64,000 nt of DNA from Bacteroidota bacterium (GTDB lineage Bacteria; Bacteroidota; Bacteroidia; Chitinophagales; Chitinophagaceae), in the NCBI GenBank assembly GCA_023423405.1, contig JAFAFR010000008.1, positions 248,001 to 312,000 on the forward strand. The letters run 5' to 3'. Below the pieces are notes generated by a model. That model saw nothing but the letters and a program-made list of their open reading frames with translations, had not been told where the DNA came from and searched no databases. Below, piece after piece: positions 48,721-56,648 of the stretch; position 1 is the stretch's first letter, and each line of letters opens with the position of its first letter. The position numbers and the translations under genes were made by a program.

Positions 48721-48775
48721 TAACAATTCCGTAACACAGCGGTAACATTCGCTTTACACCGGCCGGCTAGTTTTG
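48721..48775 (+). promoter_or_regulatory. Four-unit Pho-box-like array with -7 box
   Basis: Units in 11-base register are TAACAAT at 48721, TAACACA at 48732, TAACATT at 48743 and TTACACC at 48754. A 7-base gap leads to the -7 box TAGTTTTG at 48768-48775. Spacing and -7 box equal those of the array at 22846, 26 kb away. The start codon at 48780 is so close that the message may be leaderless. Confidence 0.72.
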
Positions 48776-48779
48776 CAGC

Positions 48780-49493
48780 ATGCTGCGAAAACTGTTCTTC
48801 CTGCTGCTTTTGTTCCCCGCCGTTCTCCAGGCCCAGCGCACCATTTCCTGGAAGGGCCGGCAACTGAACGCGCTCGACCGGCAGGGACGGAAACAGGGCG
48901 ACTGGCTTTTCTTTGGCAGGAATGGCCAGGTGCGCATGCAGTGCCGCTTTGAAAACGACCAGCCCGCCGGCGCACTCACCTATTATACCGATAGCGGCGA
49001 CACCGCTCTCCTGCGCTTTCCGTCCGAAGCAGGCAGGGAGCCTTTTATCTATTATTATAAAGGCGCGCCCATCAACGGCGTATTTGCATACCGGGACGAA
49101 TCCTGCCAGATCGAGCTGGACCATATCCCCGACGGCTTCTCCCAGGAAGACCTGCGGCAACTGAAAGAATGGTACGCCCTTAAGCTGGAACCCGTGTACA
49201 TGTTCGGTCTCCAGGCCCTGCGCGATTACTTCAGCGCCGCTTATTATAAAAGCAATACCATTCCCAACTGGAACCATAACTTTGTGCTCACCATCAATGC
49301 ATCGGGTAAGGTAACCAATGTGGAATGGGCGGAAGAAGGACAGGGCATTTCCAGCGCCGGCAGTGAAAGAGAAATTTTTGAGATGTTTTACAGCATGGGC
49401 CGCTGGCAGCCATTTTTCGATACCTGGAACACAAAGGAGATCAAACTCACGATGTCATTGGGGGCAGACCTGCAACCAATCACAGCAAGATGA
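48780..49493 (+). CDS. Secreted protein of unknown function, MORN/YwqK-like N-terminus, probably phosphate-regulated
   Basis: This 237-residue protein has a signal peptide (LFFLLLLFPAVLQAQ). Residues 20-100 contain short strands such as DRQGRKQGDWLFFGRNGQ and YYYKGAPINGVFAY, which resemble the MORN-like repeats of YwqK-type proteins. The C-terminal half ends in a segment (NFVLTINASGKVTNVEW, FYSMGRWQPF) similar to TonB C-terminal domains, but this is uncertain. It is preceded by a strong Pho-box-like array, so it is probably induced with the phosphate genes. The stop overlaps the HIT gene by 4 bases. Confidence 0.65.
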   Translation: MLRKLFFLLLLFPAVLQAQRTISWKGRQLNALDRQGRKQGDWLFFGRNGQVRMQCRFENDQPAGALTYYTDSGDTALLRFPSEAGREPFIYYYKGAPINGVFAYRDESCQIELDHIPDGFSQEDLRQLKEWYALKLEPVYMFGLQALRDYFSAAYYKSNTIPNWNHNFVLTINASGKVTNVEWAEEGQGISSAGSEREIFEMFYSMGRWQPFFDTWNTKEIKLTMSLGADLQPITAR

Positions 49494-49879
49494 CCATATT
49501 CACGCGCATCATCAACGGCGAAATTCCTTCTTACAAAATTGCCGAGAACGATAAGTTCTACGCCTTTCTTGATATTTTCCCCCTGGTACACGGGCATGTA
49601 CTGGTAATTCCGAAAATGGAAGTGGATAAATTTTTTGATGTGCCCGATACCTATCTTTCCGAAATACTGGTGTTTGCCAAACCCATTGCCAAAGCCATGG
49701 AGCAGGCTTTTTCCTGCGATCGGGTAGGCGCCTCCGTTATAGGTCTCGAAGTGCCGCATGCACACCTGCACCTGCTGCCGCTCAACAATATGGATGATAT
49801 CAATTTTACGCGCCCCAAGCTCCAGCCCTCTCCCGACGAGCTCAAAACCGACCAGGAAAAGATCCTCGCGTATCTCTGA
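49490..49879 (+). CDS. HIT-family nucleotide hydrolase/transferase
   Basis: This 129-residue protein belongs to the histidine triad family, which cleaves nucleoside phosphoramidates or dinucleoside polyphosphates. The N-terminus TIFTRIINGEIPSYKI and the triad region VPHAHLHLLP (HxHxH near residue 88) are diagnostic. It overlaps the preceding gene by 4 bases, so it should share the Pho-type promoter in front of that gene. In many Bacteroidota, greA and a HIT gene are direct neighbours; here the secreted-protein gene lies between. Confidence 0.93.
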   Translation: MTIFTRIINGEIPSYKIAENDKFYAFLDIFPLVHGHVLVIPKMEVDKFFDVPDTYLSEILVFAKPIAKAMEQAFSCDRVGASVIGLEVPHAHLHLLPLNNMDDINFTRPKLQPSPDELKTDQEKILAYL

Positions 49880-49894
49880 GGTACCCCGCGCTTT

Positions 49895-50461
49895 TTAGCG
49901 GCTGCGCACCCTGTCTTCGTTCTGACGGATAAAATCTGACCAGTCGCCCGCCTTGCCCGTTTTCTGCGGCAGGGGAGACGTCAACTGGTAGTGGTGGCAG
50001 ATGGCCACAGCCAGCGCATCGGAGGCATCGAGGTACTGCGGCGTGTCCCGGATCACCAATATGCGCTGCAGCATTTGCCATACCTGTTCCTTATCGGCAT
50101 TGCCGTTACCGGTGATGGACTGTTTCACTTTTTTGGGAGAATACTCCGAAACCTCCAGTCCCGCCTGGATCGCAGCAGCAATGGCCACTCCCTGCGCACG
50201 GCCCAGTTTCAGCATACTCTGCACATTCTTTCCAAAAAAAGGCGCTTCAATGGCAAAATGGTGCGGGCGATAGGTTTGGATGAGCGAAGCCACCGTTCGG
50301 TACACCAGTTCCAGCCGCTGGTGCTGGTCCTTACGTGGATTTAATTTCAGCACATCCATATGCAGCAGCGACAATTGGGCGTTATGCACCTGTACAAGTC
50401 CATAACCCATCACAAGGGTGCCGGGATCAATGCCGAGAATTATTTTGGGTTGGTTCGCAGA
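49895..50461 (-). CDS. ruvC: Crossover junction endodeoxyribonuclease RuvC
   Basis: RuvC cuts Holliday junctions during recombinational repair. The 188-residue protein has the RNase-H-like fold with catalytic acidic residues in ILGIDPGT, FAIEAPFFGKN and, near the C-terminus, YLDASDALAVAICH. TGNGNADKEQVWQML is another family block. The start is uncertain: TTG at 50461 gives the usual short N-terminus, while an ATG at 50518 would add a hydrophobic tail and overlap the divergent gene at 50484. I prefer the TTG. Confidence 0.93.
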   Translation of the reverse strand, partial: SANQPKIILGIDPGTLVMGYGLVQVHNAQLSLLHMDVLKLNPRKDQHQRLELVYRTVASLIQTYRPHHFAIEAPFFGKNVQSMLKLGRAQGVAIAAAIQAGLEVSEYSPKKVKQSITGNGNADKEQVWQMLQRILVIRDTPQYLDASDALAVAICHHYQLTSPLPQKTGKAGDWSDFIRQNEDRVRSR

Positions 50462-50483
50462 CAAGAACTTATTTTTAACAGGG

Positions 50484-51473
50484 ATGATCAGGAACAAAAG
50501 TATCAAAATCTTTCTCAACTACTGGCTGGGTCCGGTTATATTCATCTGGTTGTCCTGGTCTATTTACCGGCAGTTGCGCCTGCAGCCCGACCTGGCTAAA
50601 AGCTGGACAAATATAGTGGATGCTATGTCGGGCCGCGAAGCCTGGAAGGGATGGCTGGCGCTTTTCCTCGTACTGGTGAACTGGGGCATCGAAACGCGTA
50701 AATGGCAACTGCTGGTGCAGCCGCTGACACCCATTTCGTTTGCACGCGCCTTTAAAGCCATACTGGCCGGACTGGCATTCGCCGTCAATACACCCAACCG
50801 CATTGGCGAATACGGCGGCCGGGTGCTGTACCTGCCCGAAGGAAAACGCCTCGAAGCAGTGTCGCTCACCATTGTAGGAAGTTTTGCGCAACTCATCATT
50901 ACGCTGGTTGCCGGCAGCATCGGGCTGTGGCTGCTCTACGCAGGCTGCCAGGGAGTAAACCTTCCGCCGGGCTGGGAGTCATACCGTTTATGGATCGGTA
51001 TTCTTTGCTGGATAATTACAACCATCAGCGCTTTATTGCTGTTAATATACCTTCGTATCAGTTGGATGGTGCGTTGGGCGCACAAATTCCCGGGCTGGAT
51101 CGTGGATCACATACCGGTTAGAATTTTGTTAAGAGTGCTTGGATGGTCTTTGTTGAGGTATGCTGTCTTTTTGTTTCAGTATATCTTACTGTTGCAAATC
51201 TTCGGGGTGACAGACAATTGGTGGTGGGCGTCCTGGCTGGTTTGCATACAGTTCCTGGTACTGGCCATTATTCCCACGATCGCTTTGGCGGAATTGGGCA
51301 TCAGGGGAAGGCTGGCACTGGAGTTGTTCGGTTGGATCAGTCCCAATACCCTCGGCATCATAACGGCCTCCACCAGCCTCTGGCTCGTGAACCTGGTGTT
51401 GCCGGCGATTGCGGGATCATTACTGATCATCCGGATTAAAATATTTTCTACCCGGACCCAAATAGAAAATTGA
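50484..51473 (+). CDS. Membrane protein of the lysylphosphatidylglycerol synthase TM family
   Basis: This 329-residue inner membrane protein has eight or nine hydrophobic segments and matches the UPF0104/LPG synthase membrane domain: AFKAILAGLAFAVNTPNRIGEYGGR near residue 90 (in part) holds the conserved N-x-x-P-x-R-x-G-E pattern, and LAIIPTIALAELGIRG follows later. Relatives act in lipid flipping or glycolipid export; the aminoacyl-transferase domain of MprF is missing. An in-frame ATG at 50418 lies inside ruvC, so I chose 50484. The next gene starts 5 bases after its stop. Confidence 0.8.
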   Translation: MIRNKSIKIFLNYWLGPVIFIWLSWSIYRQLRLQPDLAKSWTNIVDAMSGREAWKGWLALFLVLVNWGIETRKWQLLVQPLTPISFARAFKAILAGLAFAVNTPNRIGEYGGRVLYLPEGKRLEAVSLTIVGSFAQLIITLVAGSIGLWLLYAGCQGVNLPPGWESYRLWIGILCWIITTISALLLLIYLRISWMVRWAHKFPGWIVDHIPVRILLRVLGWSLLRYAVFLFQYILLLQIFGVTDNWWWASWLVCIQFLVLAIIPTIALAELGIRGRLALELFGWISPNTLGIITASTSLWLVNLVLPAIAGSLLIIRIKIFSTRTQIEN

Positions 51474-51477
51474 TCTG

Positions 51478-52272
51478 ATGAAGAGACTGTTTTTTGTGAT
51501 CTTTTTCTCGGTGGTGTTGTCCACACAACTGGATGCAGGGGATGAGTTCTGCGGTATCCGCAATGTTGCCTTCCGTCATTCGGAAGTGCTTACCTACAAG
51601 GTCTTCTACACCCTGGCCGGTGTTTACATTGGCGCCGGTGAGGCCCGCTTCACGGTATCGCTCGAAAAGCTCAACACCACACCCGTGTACCACGTGGTGG
51701 GCGATGGTAAAACCTATAGCTTTTACGACAGTTTTTTTAAGGTGCGTGACCGCTACGAATCCTATATCGATACCGCTTCCCTGCAACCGTATAAGTTCAT
51801 CCGTAATGTGTACGAGGGCGGCTACACAAAGTACCAGACCGTGGCCTTCGACCATGTGGGCAACAGGGCCGTTACCAACGAAGGCGTGTTCAATGTGCCC
51901 AACTGCGTGCAGGATGTGATCAGCTCTATTTATTATGCGCGCAACATCGATTTCTCGCGGTACAAGGTGGGCGACAAAATCCCCTTCAACATGTTCCTCG
52001 ACAACGAAACCTATAACCTTTATATCCGCTACCTGGGCCGTGAAACCATTAAAACCAAATACGGCAAATTCAAGGCATTTAAGTTCAAACCACTGCTGGT
52101 GAAGGGCACTATTTTTGAAGGCGGGGAAAAGATGGAAGTGTGGGTAAGCGACGATGGCAACCGCATTCCCCTTCGCGTGGAAAGCCCCATCAGCGTGGGT
52201 TCTGTAAAAGTGGACATGATGGACTACAAGAACCTGCGTTATCCCCTCAGCTCACTCATAAGTCAGCGATAG
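51478..52272 (+). CDS. DUF3108 domain secreted protein
   Basis: This 264-residue protein has a signal peptide (LFFVIFFSVVLSTQLDAG) and one DUF3108 domain: EVLTYKVFYTLAGVYIGAGEARF at the start, DRYESYIDTASLQPYKF, then EKMEVWVSDDGNRIPLRVES and a final VKVDM strand. The fold is a periplasmic beta-barrel-like sandwich of unknown role that may bind a lipid or glycan. It follows the membrane protein gene by 5 bases and overlaps the convergent metallo-hydrolase by 17 bases. Confidence 0.85.
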   Translation: MKRLFFVIFFSVVLSTQLDAGDEFCGIRNVAFRHSEVLTYKVFYTLAGVYIGAGEARFTVSLEKLNTTPVYHVVGDGKTYSFYDSFFKVRDRYESYIDTASLQPYKFIRNVYEGGYTKYQTVAFDHVGNRAVTNEGVFNVPNCVQDVISSIYYARNIDFSRYKVGDKIPFNMFLDNETYNLYIRYLGRETIKTKYGKFKAFKFKPLLVKGTIFEGGEKMEVWVSDDGNRIPLRVESPISVGSVKVDMMDYKNLRYPLSSLISQR

Positions 52273-53134
52273 CAAAAGCATTTCCGGCCCGGATCCCTTT
52301 TTCTGTTTGTACCAGTCCGCTGCATTCATGGGCAGGATCGTGCTCGTATAGCAGAACATAATCGCCTTCCAATGCTTCGCGCAGGAAGGATTTTTTCTCC
52401 TGCAGGGTTGCCAGGGGAAACATATCGTAGGCCATCACATAGGGCAGCGGAATATGGTGGACCGATGGCAGCAGGTCGGCCATATACACTATCGTGCGGC
52501 CCTTGTACTGTAACTGCGGCAACATCATTGCGTGTGTATGACCCTGGGCAAAGCGCAGGCTGATCTGCTCGCTGAAGGGCGCCGTGGCCAGCGGTGGCAA
52601 TAGTTGGTCGCTGCCATGCTGCGGCGCGGGCACGGGAATGAACTGCAACTGCCCGCTTTCTTTGATGGGCAGTATGTTTTCTTTGAGGAAGGACGCTTTC
52701 TCCCTTTCGTTCGGATGCACGGCCCAGTTCCAGTGTGCTTCGTTCGACCAATAGACAGCATTTTTGAAAGCCGGCACCAGGCGGTCGCCCTCACGCCGGA
52801 TGCTGCCACCACAGTGGTCGAAATGCAGGTGCGTGAGGATCACGTCGGTGATGTCGTCGCGGTGAAAGCCGTGCCTGGCCAGCGATCCGTCGAGACTGTC
52901 GTTGCCATGGAGATGGTAATGCCCCATGAATTTGGCGTCCTGCTTGTCGCCGATGCCATTGTCCACCAGGATCAGCCGTTTGCCGTCTTCGATCAGCAGG
53001 CAGCGCATGGCCCAGGTGCAGAGGTTGTTCTCATCGGCGGGGTGCAATTTGTTCCAGATGCCCTTGGGCACCACGCCGAACATGGCGCCCCCGTCGAGTT
53101 TGAAATAGCCGGTATCAATGCTGTACAGTTGCAT
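52256..53134 (-). CDS. MBL-fold metallo-hydrolase
   Basis: This 292-residue protein has the metallo-beta-lactamase fold, with metal ligands in VILTHLHFDHCGG (HxHxDH, near residue 115), a His in AQGHTHAMMLP and an Asp in VYMADLLPS. YSIDTGYFKLDGGAMFGVVPK at the N-terminus is like quorum-quenching-type lactonases of the family, but substrate cannot be fixed. It is cytoplasmic by lack of signal. Its first 20 bases overlap the end of the MFS gene, so it is the tail of the ftsX-uppP run. Confidence 0.85.
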   Translation of the reverse strand: MQLYSIDTGYFKLDGGAMFGVVPKGIWNKLHPADENNLCTWAMRCLLIEDGKRLILVDNGIGDKQDAKFMGHYHLHGNDSLDGSLARHGFHRDDITDVILTHLHFDHCGGSIRREGDRLVPAFKNAVYWSNEAHWNWAVHPNEREKASFLKENILPIKESGQLQFIPVPAPQHGSDQLLPPLATAPFSEQISLRFAQGHTHAMMLPQLQYKGRTIVYMADLLPSVHHIPLPYVMAYDMFPLATLQEKKSFLREALEGDYVLLYEHDPAHECSGLVQTEKGIRAGNAFAIADL

Positions 53135-54452
53135 ACGAACGGTCTTGTGCGTTTTTGGTATAAAAAAGCGCCAGCAGTCCCAGTACGAAGAATACGCCCA
53201 GCGCTATGATGGAATTGCGCATACTCCCGGTGATGTCTTCAAGGTAGCCGAAAGTGAAGATGCCGATCACCATGGCGATCTTTTCCGTTACATCGTAAAA
53301 GCTGAAAAAGGAAGTGGTGTCGCGGGTTTCGGGCAGGAACTTGGAATAGGTGCTGCGGCTCATGCTCTGGATGCCGCCCATTACCAGTCCCACGCAGGCG
53401 GCCAGCACATAAAACTGTCCGGCCGTGCGGATATTGTAACCCGCAATGCAGATGCCGATCCAGATGGTTACGGCGATCACCAGCACCCAGAGGTTGCCAA
53501 TGCGTTTCGACAGCCGGCTCATGGCGATGGCGCCTACAATGGCCACCAGTTGAATCACGATCATGGTGGCCATCAGTTTGCCTTCGTCTTTGGGATCGGG
53601 AAATATTTCTTTTTTGGCAAAACCTGCAGCTACCAGCATAACGGTTTGCACACCCATGCTGTATAAAAAGAAGGCCAGCAAAAATCTTTTCAGTACGGGC
53701 AAATGCGTCAGTTGTTTCCATACCAGTTTCAATTCAATGAAGCCATTGGTGAGCACATTTTTTTTCGCCTTTCGTTCCGACTTGCTGGTAGTGGGCAGCA
53801 CGCGCAGGGTCATCTGCGCAAAGCTGAACCACCAGATGCCCACCAGCAGGAAAGCGAAACGCGGCCCTGCCGTGCCGTCTTCGGGGTTCAGCCCGAAAAA
53901 GCCCAGCAGCCTGGGGTTCAGGATAAGAATAAAACAGATGATCTGCAACAGCACGCTGCCGATATAACCCAGCGAATATCCTTTTGCCGAAACGCGGTCC
54001 TGGTCTTCGGGGGCTGCAATCTCGGGCAGGTAGGAATTGTAAAAAACGAGGCTCGACCAGAATCCCAGGGTGGCGATGGCAAAACAAATCATGCCGTATT
54101 CTACTTTCCCCGGGTAAAAAAAGAAAAGCGCCAGGCTGGCGGCCGAACCGATGGTGCAGAAAAGCTTCAGGTAGCTCTTTTTATTTCTTCTATAGTCGGC
54201 AATGGAGCCCAGGATGGGAGAGCTGATGGCCACCAGCAGGAATACAAACGATAAGGTATAGTCGAGCAGGGCCGTGTTGATAAAATCCCTTCCGAAAAAT
54301 TTCACATAGTGCCCGCCGTTTTCGTTTCCATGGCTGGTAATGGCGATATAATAGGCCGGGAAAATAGTGGTGGTGATCACCAGGTTATAGGCGCTGTTGG
54401 CCCAGTCGTACATGGCCCAGCCGTTGATAACCTTCTTGGGAGCTGTTTGCAT
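53115..54452 (-). CDS. MFS transporter, UMF1 (Atg22-like) family
   Basis: This 445-residue protein with about twelve membrane helices matches the UMF1 branch of the major facilitator superfamily. The start VINGWAMYDWANSAYNLVI is diagnostic, with the conserved YDWANSA. SISSPILGSIADYRRNKK-like residues follow helix 2 (here AISSPILGSIADYRRNKK). GGIQSMSRSTYSKFLPE is another hallmark. Fungal Atg22 exports amino acids from vacuoles; bacterial substrates are unknown. It lies 6 bases after uppP and overlaps the metallo-hydrolase gene. Confidence 0.9.
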   Translation of the reverse strand: MQTAPKKVINGWAMYDWANSAYNLVITTTIFPAYYIAITSHGNENGGHYVKFFGRDFINTALLDYTLSFVFLLVAISSPILGSIADYRRNKKSYLKLFCTIGSAASLALFFFYPGKVEYGMICFAIATLGFWSSLVFYNSYLPEIAAPEDQDRVSAKGYSLGYIGSVLLQIICFILILNPRLLGFFGLNPEDGTAGPRFAFLLVGIWWFSFAQMTLRVLPTTSKSERKAKKNVLTNGFIELKLVWKQLTHLPVLKRFLLAFFLYSMGVQTVMLVAAGFAKKEIFPDPKDEGKLMATMIVIQLVAIVGAIAMSRLSKRIGNLWVLVIAVTIWIGICIAGYNIRTAGQFYVLAACVGLVMGGIQSMSRSTYSKFLPETRDTTSFFSFYDVTEKIAMVIGIFTFGYLEDITGSMRNSIIALGVFFVLGLLALFYTKNAQDRSYATVQH

Positions 54453-54458
54453 AATTGC

Positions 54459-55283
54459 TTATTGGATGACCTTCATCCAAAGCAATATAAGAAGAATTAA
54501 ACCCGCTGCAATCCGGTAATAGCCAAACCACCTGAATCCATGCTTTTGCAGGAAGCCGATGAAGAAGCGGATAGCCATCCAGGCAACCACAAAAGCCACC
54601 AGGTTTCCCACGGCAAAAGCCACCATGTTTTGTTGGGAAGAAAGCAGTATTTCGTATCCCTTCATCACGGAACCGTCGGGCATGGCCCATTTTTTCAGCA
54701 CCAGGCTGTGGCCCGTTGCCGCCGCCATGGTGGGCACGGCGAGAAAGAAAGAAAATTCCGCCGCCAGGTTGCGGCTGAGCTTTTGCTGCATGCCGCCGAT
54801 GATGGAAGAAGCGCTGCGGCTCACACCGGGGATCATGGCCAGGCACTGCCAGCAACCGATGATAAAGGCCCGGCCCATGCTGATGTCCTTCTCTTCGTGT
54901 ATTGATGGGTGTTGGAAGGCCTTATCTATCCAAATCAGTACCAGGCCGCCCAGCAGCAAAGTGATGGCTACGGTAAGCGGACTTTCCAGCAGGGCATCGA
55001 TCTTATCAGAAAACAGGTATCCCAGCACCAGCGCGGGGATCACGGCCACGGCCAGTTTGATGTAAAAAGAAAAACTTTTGAAATCAAGGAATTTTTTCCG
55101 GTACAACACTACCACTGCGAAGATGGCGCCCATCTGTATGGCCACTTCAAACAGCTTGGTGAATGCTTCATGGCCAATGCCCATCAGGGAACTGGCAATG
55201 ATCATGTGGCCGGTGGAGGATATGGGGAGGAATTCCGTCAGGCCTTCCACGATGGCGATGACGATCGCTTCCAGTAAACTCAT
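54459..55283 (-). CDS. uppP: Undecaprenyl-diphosphatase
   Basis: UppP (BacA) dephosphorylates undecaprenyl pyrophosphate to recycle the lipid carrier of wall and surface glycan synthesis; overproduction gives bacitracin resistance. The 274-residue protein has the two active-site regions EGLTEFLPISSTGHMI at the N-terminus and PGVSRSASSIIGG in the middle, plus about seven membrane helices. It follows DUF3098 by 6 bases, a conserved Bacteroidota arrangement with ftsX. Confidence 0.96.
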   Translation of the reverse strand: MSLLEAIVIAIVEGLTEFLPISSTGHMIIASSLMGIGHEAFTKLFEVAIQMGAIFAVVVLYRKKFLDFKSFSFYIKLAVAVIPALVLGYLFSDKIDALLESPLTVAITLLLGGLVLIWIDKAFQHPSIHEEKDISMGRAFIIGCWQCLAMIPGVSRSASSIIGGMQQKLSRNLAAEFSFFLAVPTMAAATGHSLVLKKWAMPDGSVMKGYEILLSSQQNMVAFAVGNLVAFVVAWMAIRFFIGFLQKHGFRWFGYYRIAAGLILLILLWMKVIQ

Positions 55284-55289
55284 CCTTTA

Positions 55290-55550
55290 TCAGGCTTTCG
55301 GCTTCTTGAAAATGGCGAAGATCTCCAGGCCCAGTCCTGCCAGGATGAGGATGGGGGCAATGGTAATGCGCGTGGTGGAATACACTTCTTTCTGATCAAA
55401 TACGGCGGGGTCGCTGCTCTTGCCGCCGGCCATCAGCAGCATGCCCAGGGCGATCACCACCACGCCGGCGATCATATAGATATAATTCTCTTTCCCGAAA
55501 AGGCTTTCGGAAGTATGGATGGTAGCGGTTTTGGTCTGTTTCTTCGACAT
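55290..55550 (-). CDS. DUF3098 small membrane protein
   Basis: This 86-residue protein has two membrane helices (YMIAGVVVIALGMLLMAGG and ITIAPILILAGLGLEIFAIF) joined by a short acidic loop with SSDPAVFDQ. The DUF3098 family is found in Bacteroidota almost only between ftsX and uppP, as here. Function is unknown; a link to cell division or wall lipid recycling is inferred from position. Confidence 0.88.
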   Translation of the reverse strand: MSKKQTKTATIHTSESLFGKENYIYMIAGVVVIALGMLLMAGGKSSDPAVFDQKEVYSTTRITIAPILILAGLGLEIFAIFKKPKA

Positions 55551-55587
55551 ACAATTGGTTCAGTATTCCACAAATAAGATGCGCTGC

Positions 55588-56460
55588 TCAGTACAGGTCA
55601 TCCAGTTTCATTTTCAGGTATTTCACCACGCTGCGGTGCGTGGAGAGCAAAGATATCAGAATGCCCAATACAATGATGCCGCCGCCCAGCAGCAGCAGCC
55701 AGGTGGTATCGCGCATGGCTTTCAGTTCGGGCAGTTGTTTTTCGGCAAAAAAGACCAGGGCAATGATACCGGCCAGGGCGATCAGGCCGCTGACGGCCCC
55801 GTTGATCACCGCCCGGCCGTCCATGGGACGGGCAATAAAGCCGCGGGTGGCGCCCACCATCTGCATGGTTTTGATCAGGAAACGGTTGCTGAACATGGCC
55901 AGTTTGATGGTATTGTCGATCAGCACGATCACCACAATGCAGAGCACAATGGCTATAATGAGCAGGATCAGGCTGATTTTGCGCACGTTCTCGTTCAGGT
56001 TGTTCACCAGGCTTTGGGGGTACTGCACGTCGTTCACCCCAATGTTCTGCTCCAGGTCGGCCCGTATGGCGGCGAGGCTGTCGGTATGCACGTACTGGTT
56101 GCGGAGCTTGAAATCGATGCTGGCCGGCAGTGGGTTGGCCTCTATGATGTTCTTCCAGTCGGCATTCCCGTCGGCCAGGAATTTTTCCCGGGCCTGCTCC
56201 TTGGTGACGTATTCGTACTCCTTCACATATGGTTTATTGGCAATATATTGTACCAGGGTCACGCTGTCTTTGTCGCTGATGTTCTCGCGCAGGTACACCC
56301 TTACTTCCACGTTTTCCTTGAAATACTGGCCCAGTTTATTGGCATTGATCACGATCCAGCCCAGGAGGCCGAGGATGAAGAGCACCAGGGAAACACCCAA
56401 TATGGACATGAAATAGGAGGGCTGGGAGCGTTTCGCGGATGCTTTTCCGATTTGCGTCAT
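55588..56460 (-). CDS. ftsX: Cell division protein FtsX
   Basis: FtsX pairs with the ATPase FtsE and transmits its cycle to peptidoglycan hydrolases at the septum. The 291-residue protein has one N-terminal helix (SILGVSLVLFILGLLGWIVI), a periplasmic domain (about residues 45-165, with VEVRVYLREN) and three C-terminal helices of the FtsX permease type, with TMQMVGATRGFIARPM between them. An upstream ATG at 56502 would add 14 residues and overlap the -7 box, so I chose 56460. ftsE is not in the window. Confidence 0.92.
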   Translation of the reverse strand: MTQIGKASAKRSQPSYFMSILGVSLVLFILGLLGWIVINANKLGQYFKENVEVRVYLRENISDKDSVTLVQYIANKPYVKEYEYVTKEQAREKFLADGNADWKNIIEANPLPASIDFKLRNQYVHTDSLAAIRADLEQNIGVNDVQYPQSLVNNLNENVRKISLILLIIAIVLCIVVIVLIDNTIKLAMFSNRFLIKTMQMVGATRGFIARPMDGRAVINGAVSGLIALAGIIALVFFAEKQLPELKAMRDTTWLLLLGGGIIVLGILISLLSTHRSVVKYLKMKLDDLY

Positions 56461-56499
56461 TGTAGAGAATTTCAGTGGGTTAGTACTGGCGGTTAGGGA

Positions 56500-56537
56500 C
56501 AAAAATAGCCGTTTTCGCCATTCAGTTTGTATTTTTG
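56500..56537. promoter_or_regulatory. Divergent -7 boxes of ftsX and leuS
   Basis: TATTTTTG occurs on the minus strand at 56507-56500 (for ftsX) and on the plus strand at 56530-56537 (for leuS). Both match TAnnTTTG, both continue as GTC, and neither has a clear TTG at 19-20 bases. The leuS leader of about 105 bases has no obvious T-box or attenuator. Confidence 0.5.
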
Positions 56538-56648
56538 TCGCCCACTAAACGAAGGGTACTGGCCCTGTTATTGCGGGTTTCAGCGATGGCGACCGTATTT
56601 TAAGGTCGCTTTCACATTTCCGCGGGCCAGCCGCACAACCGAAAAGCA

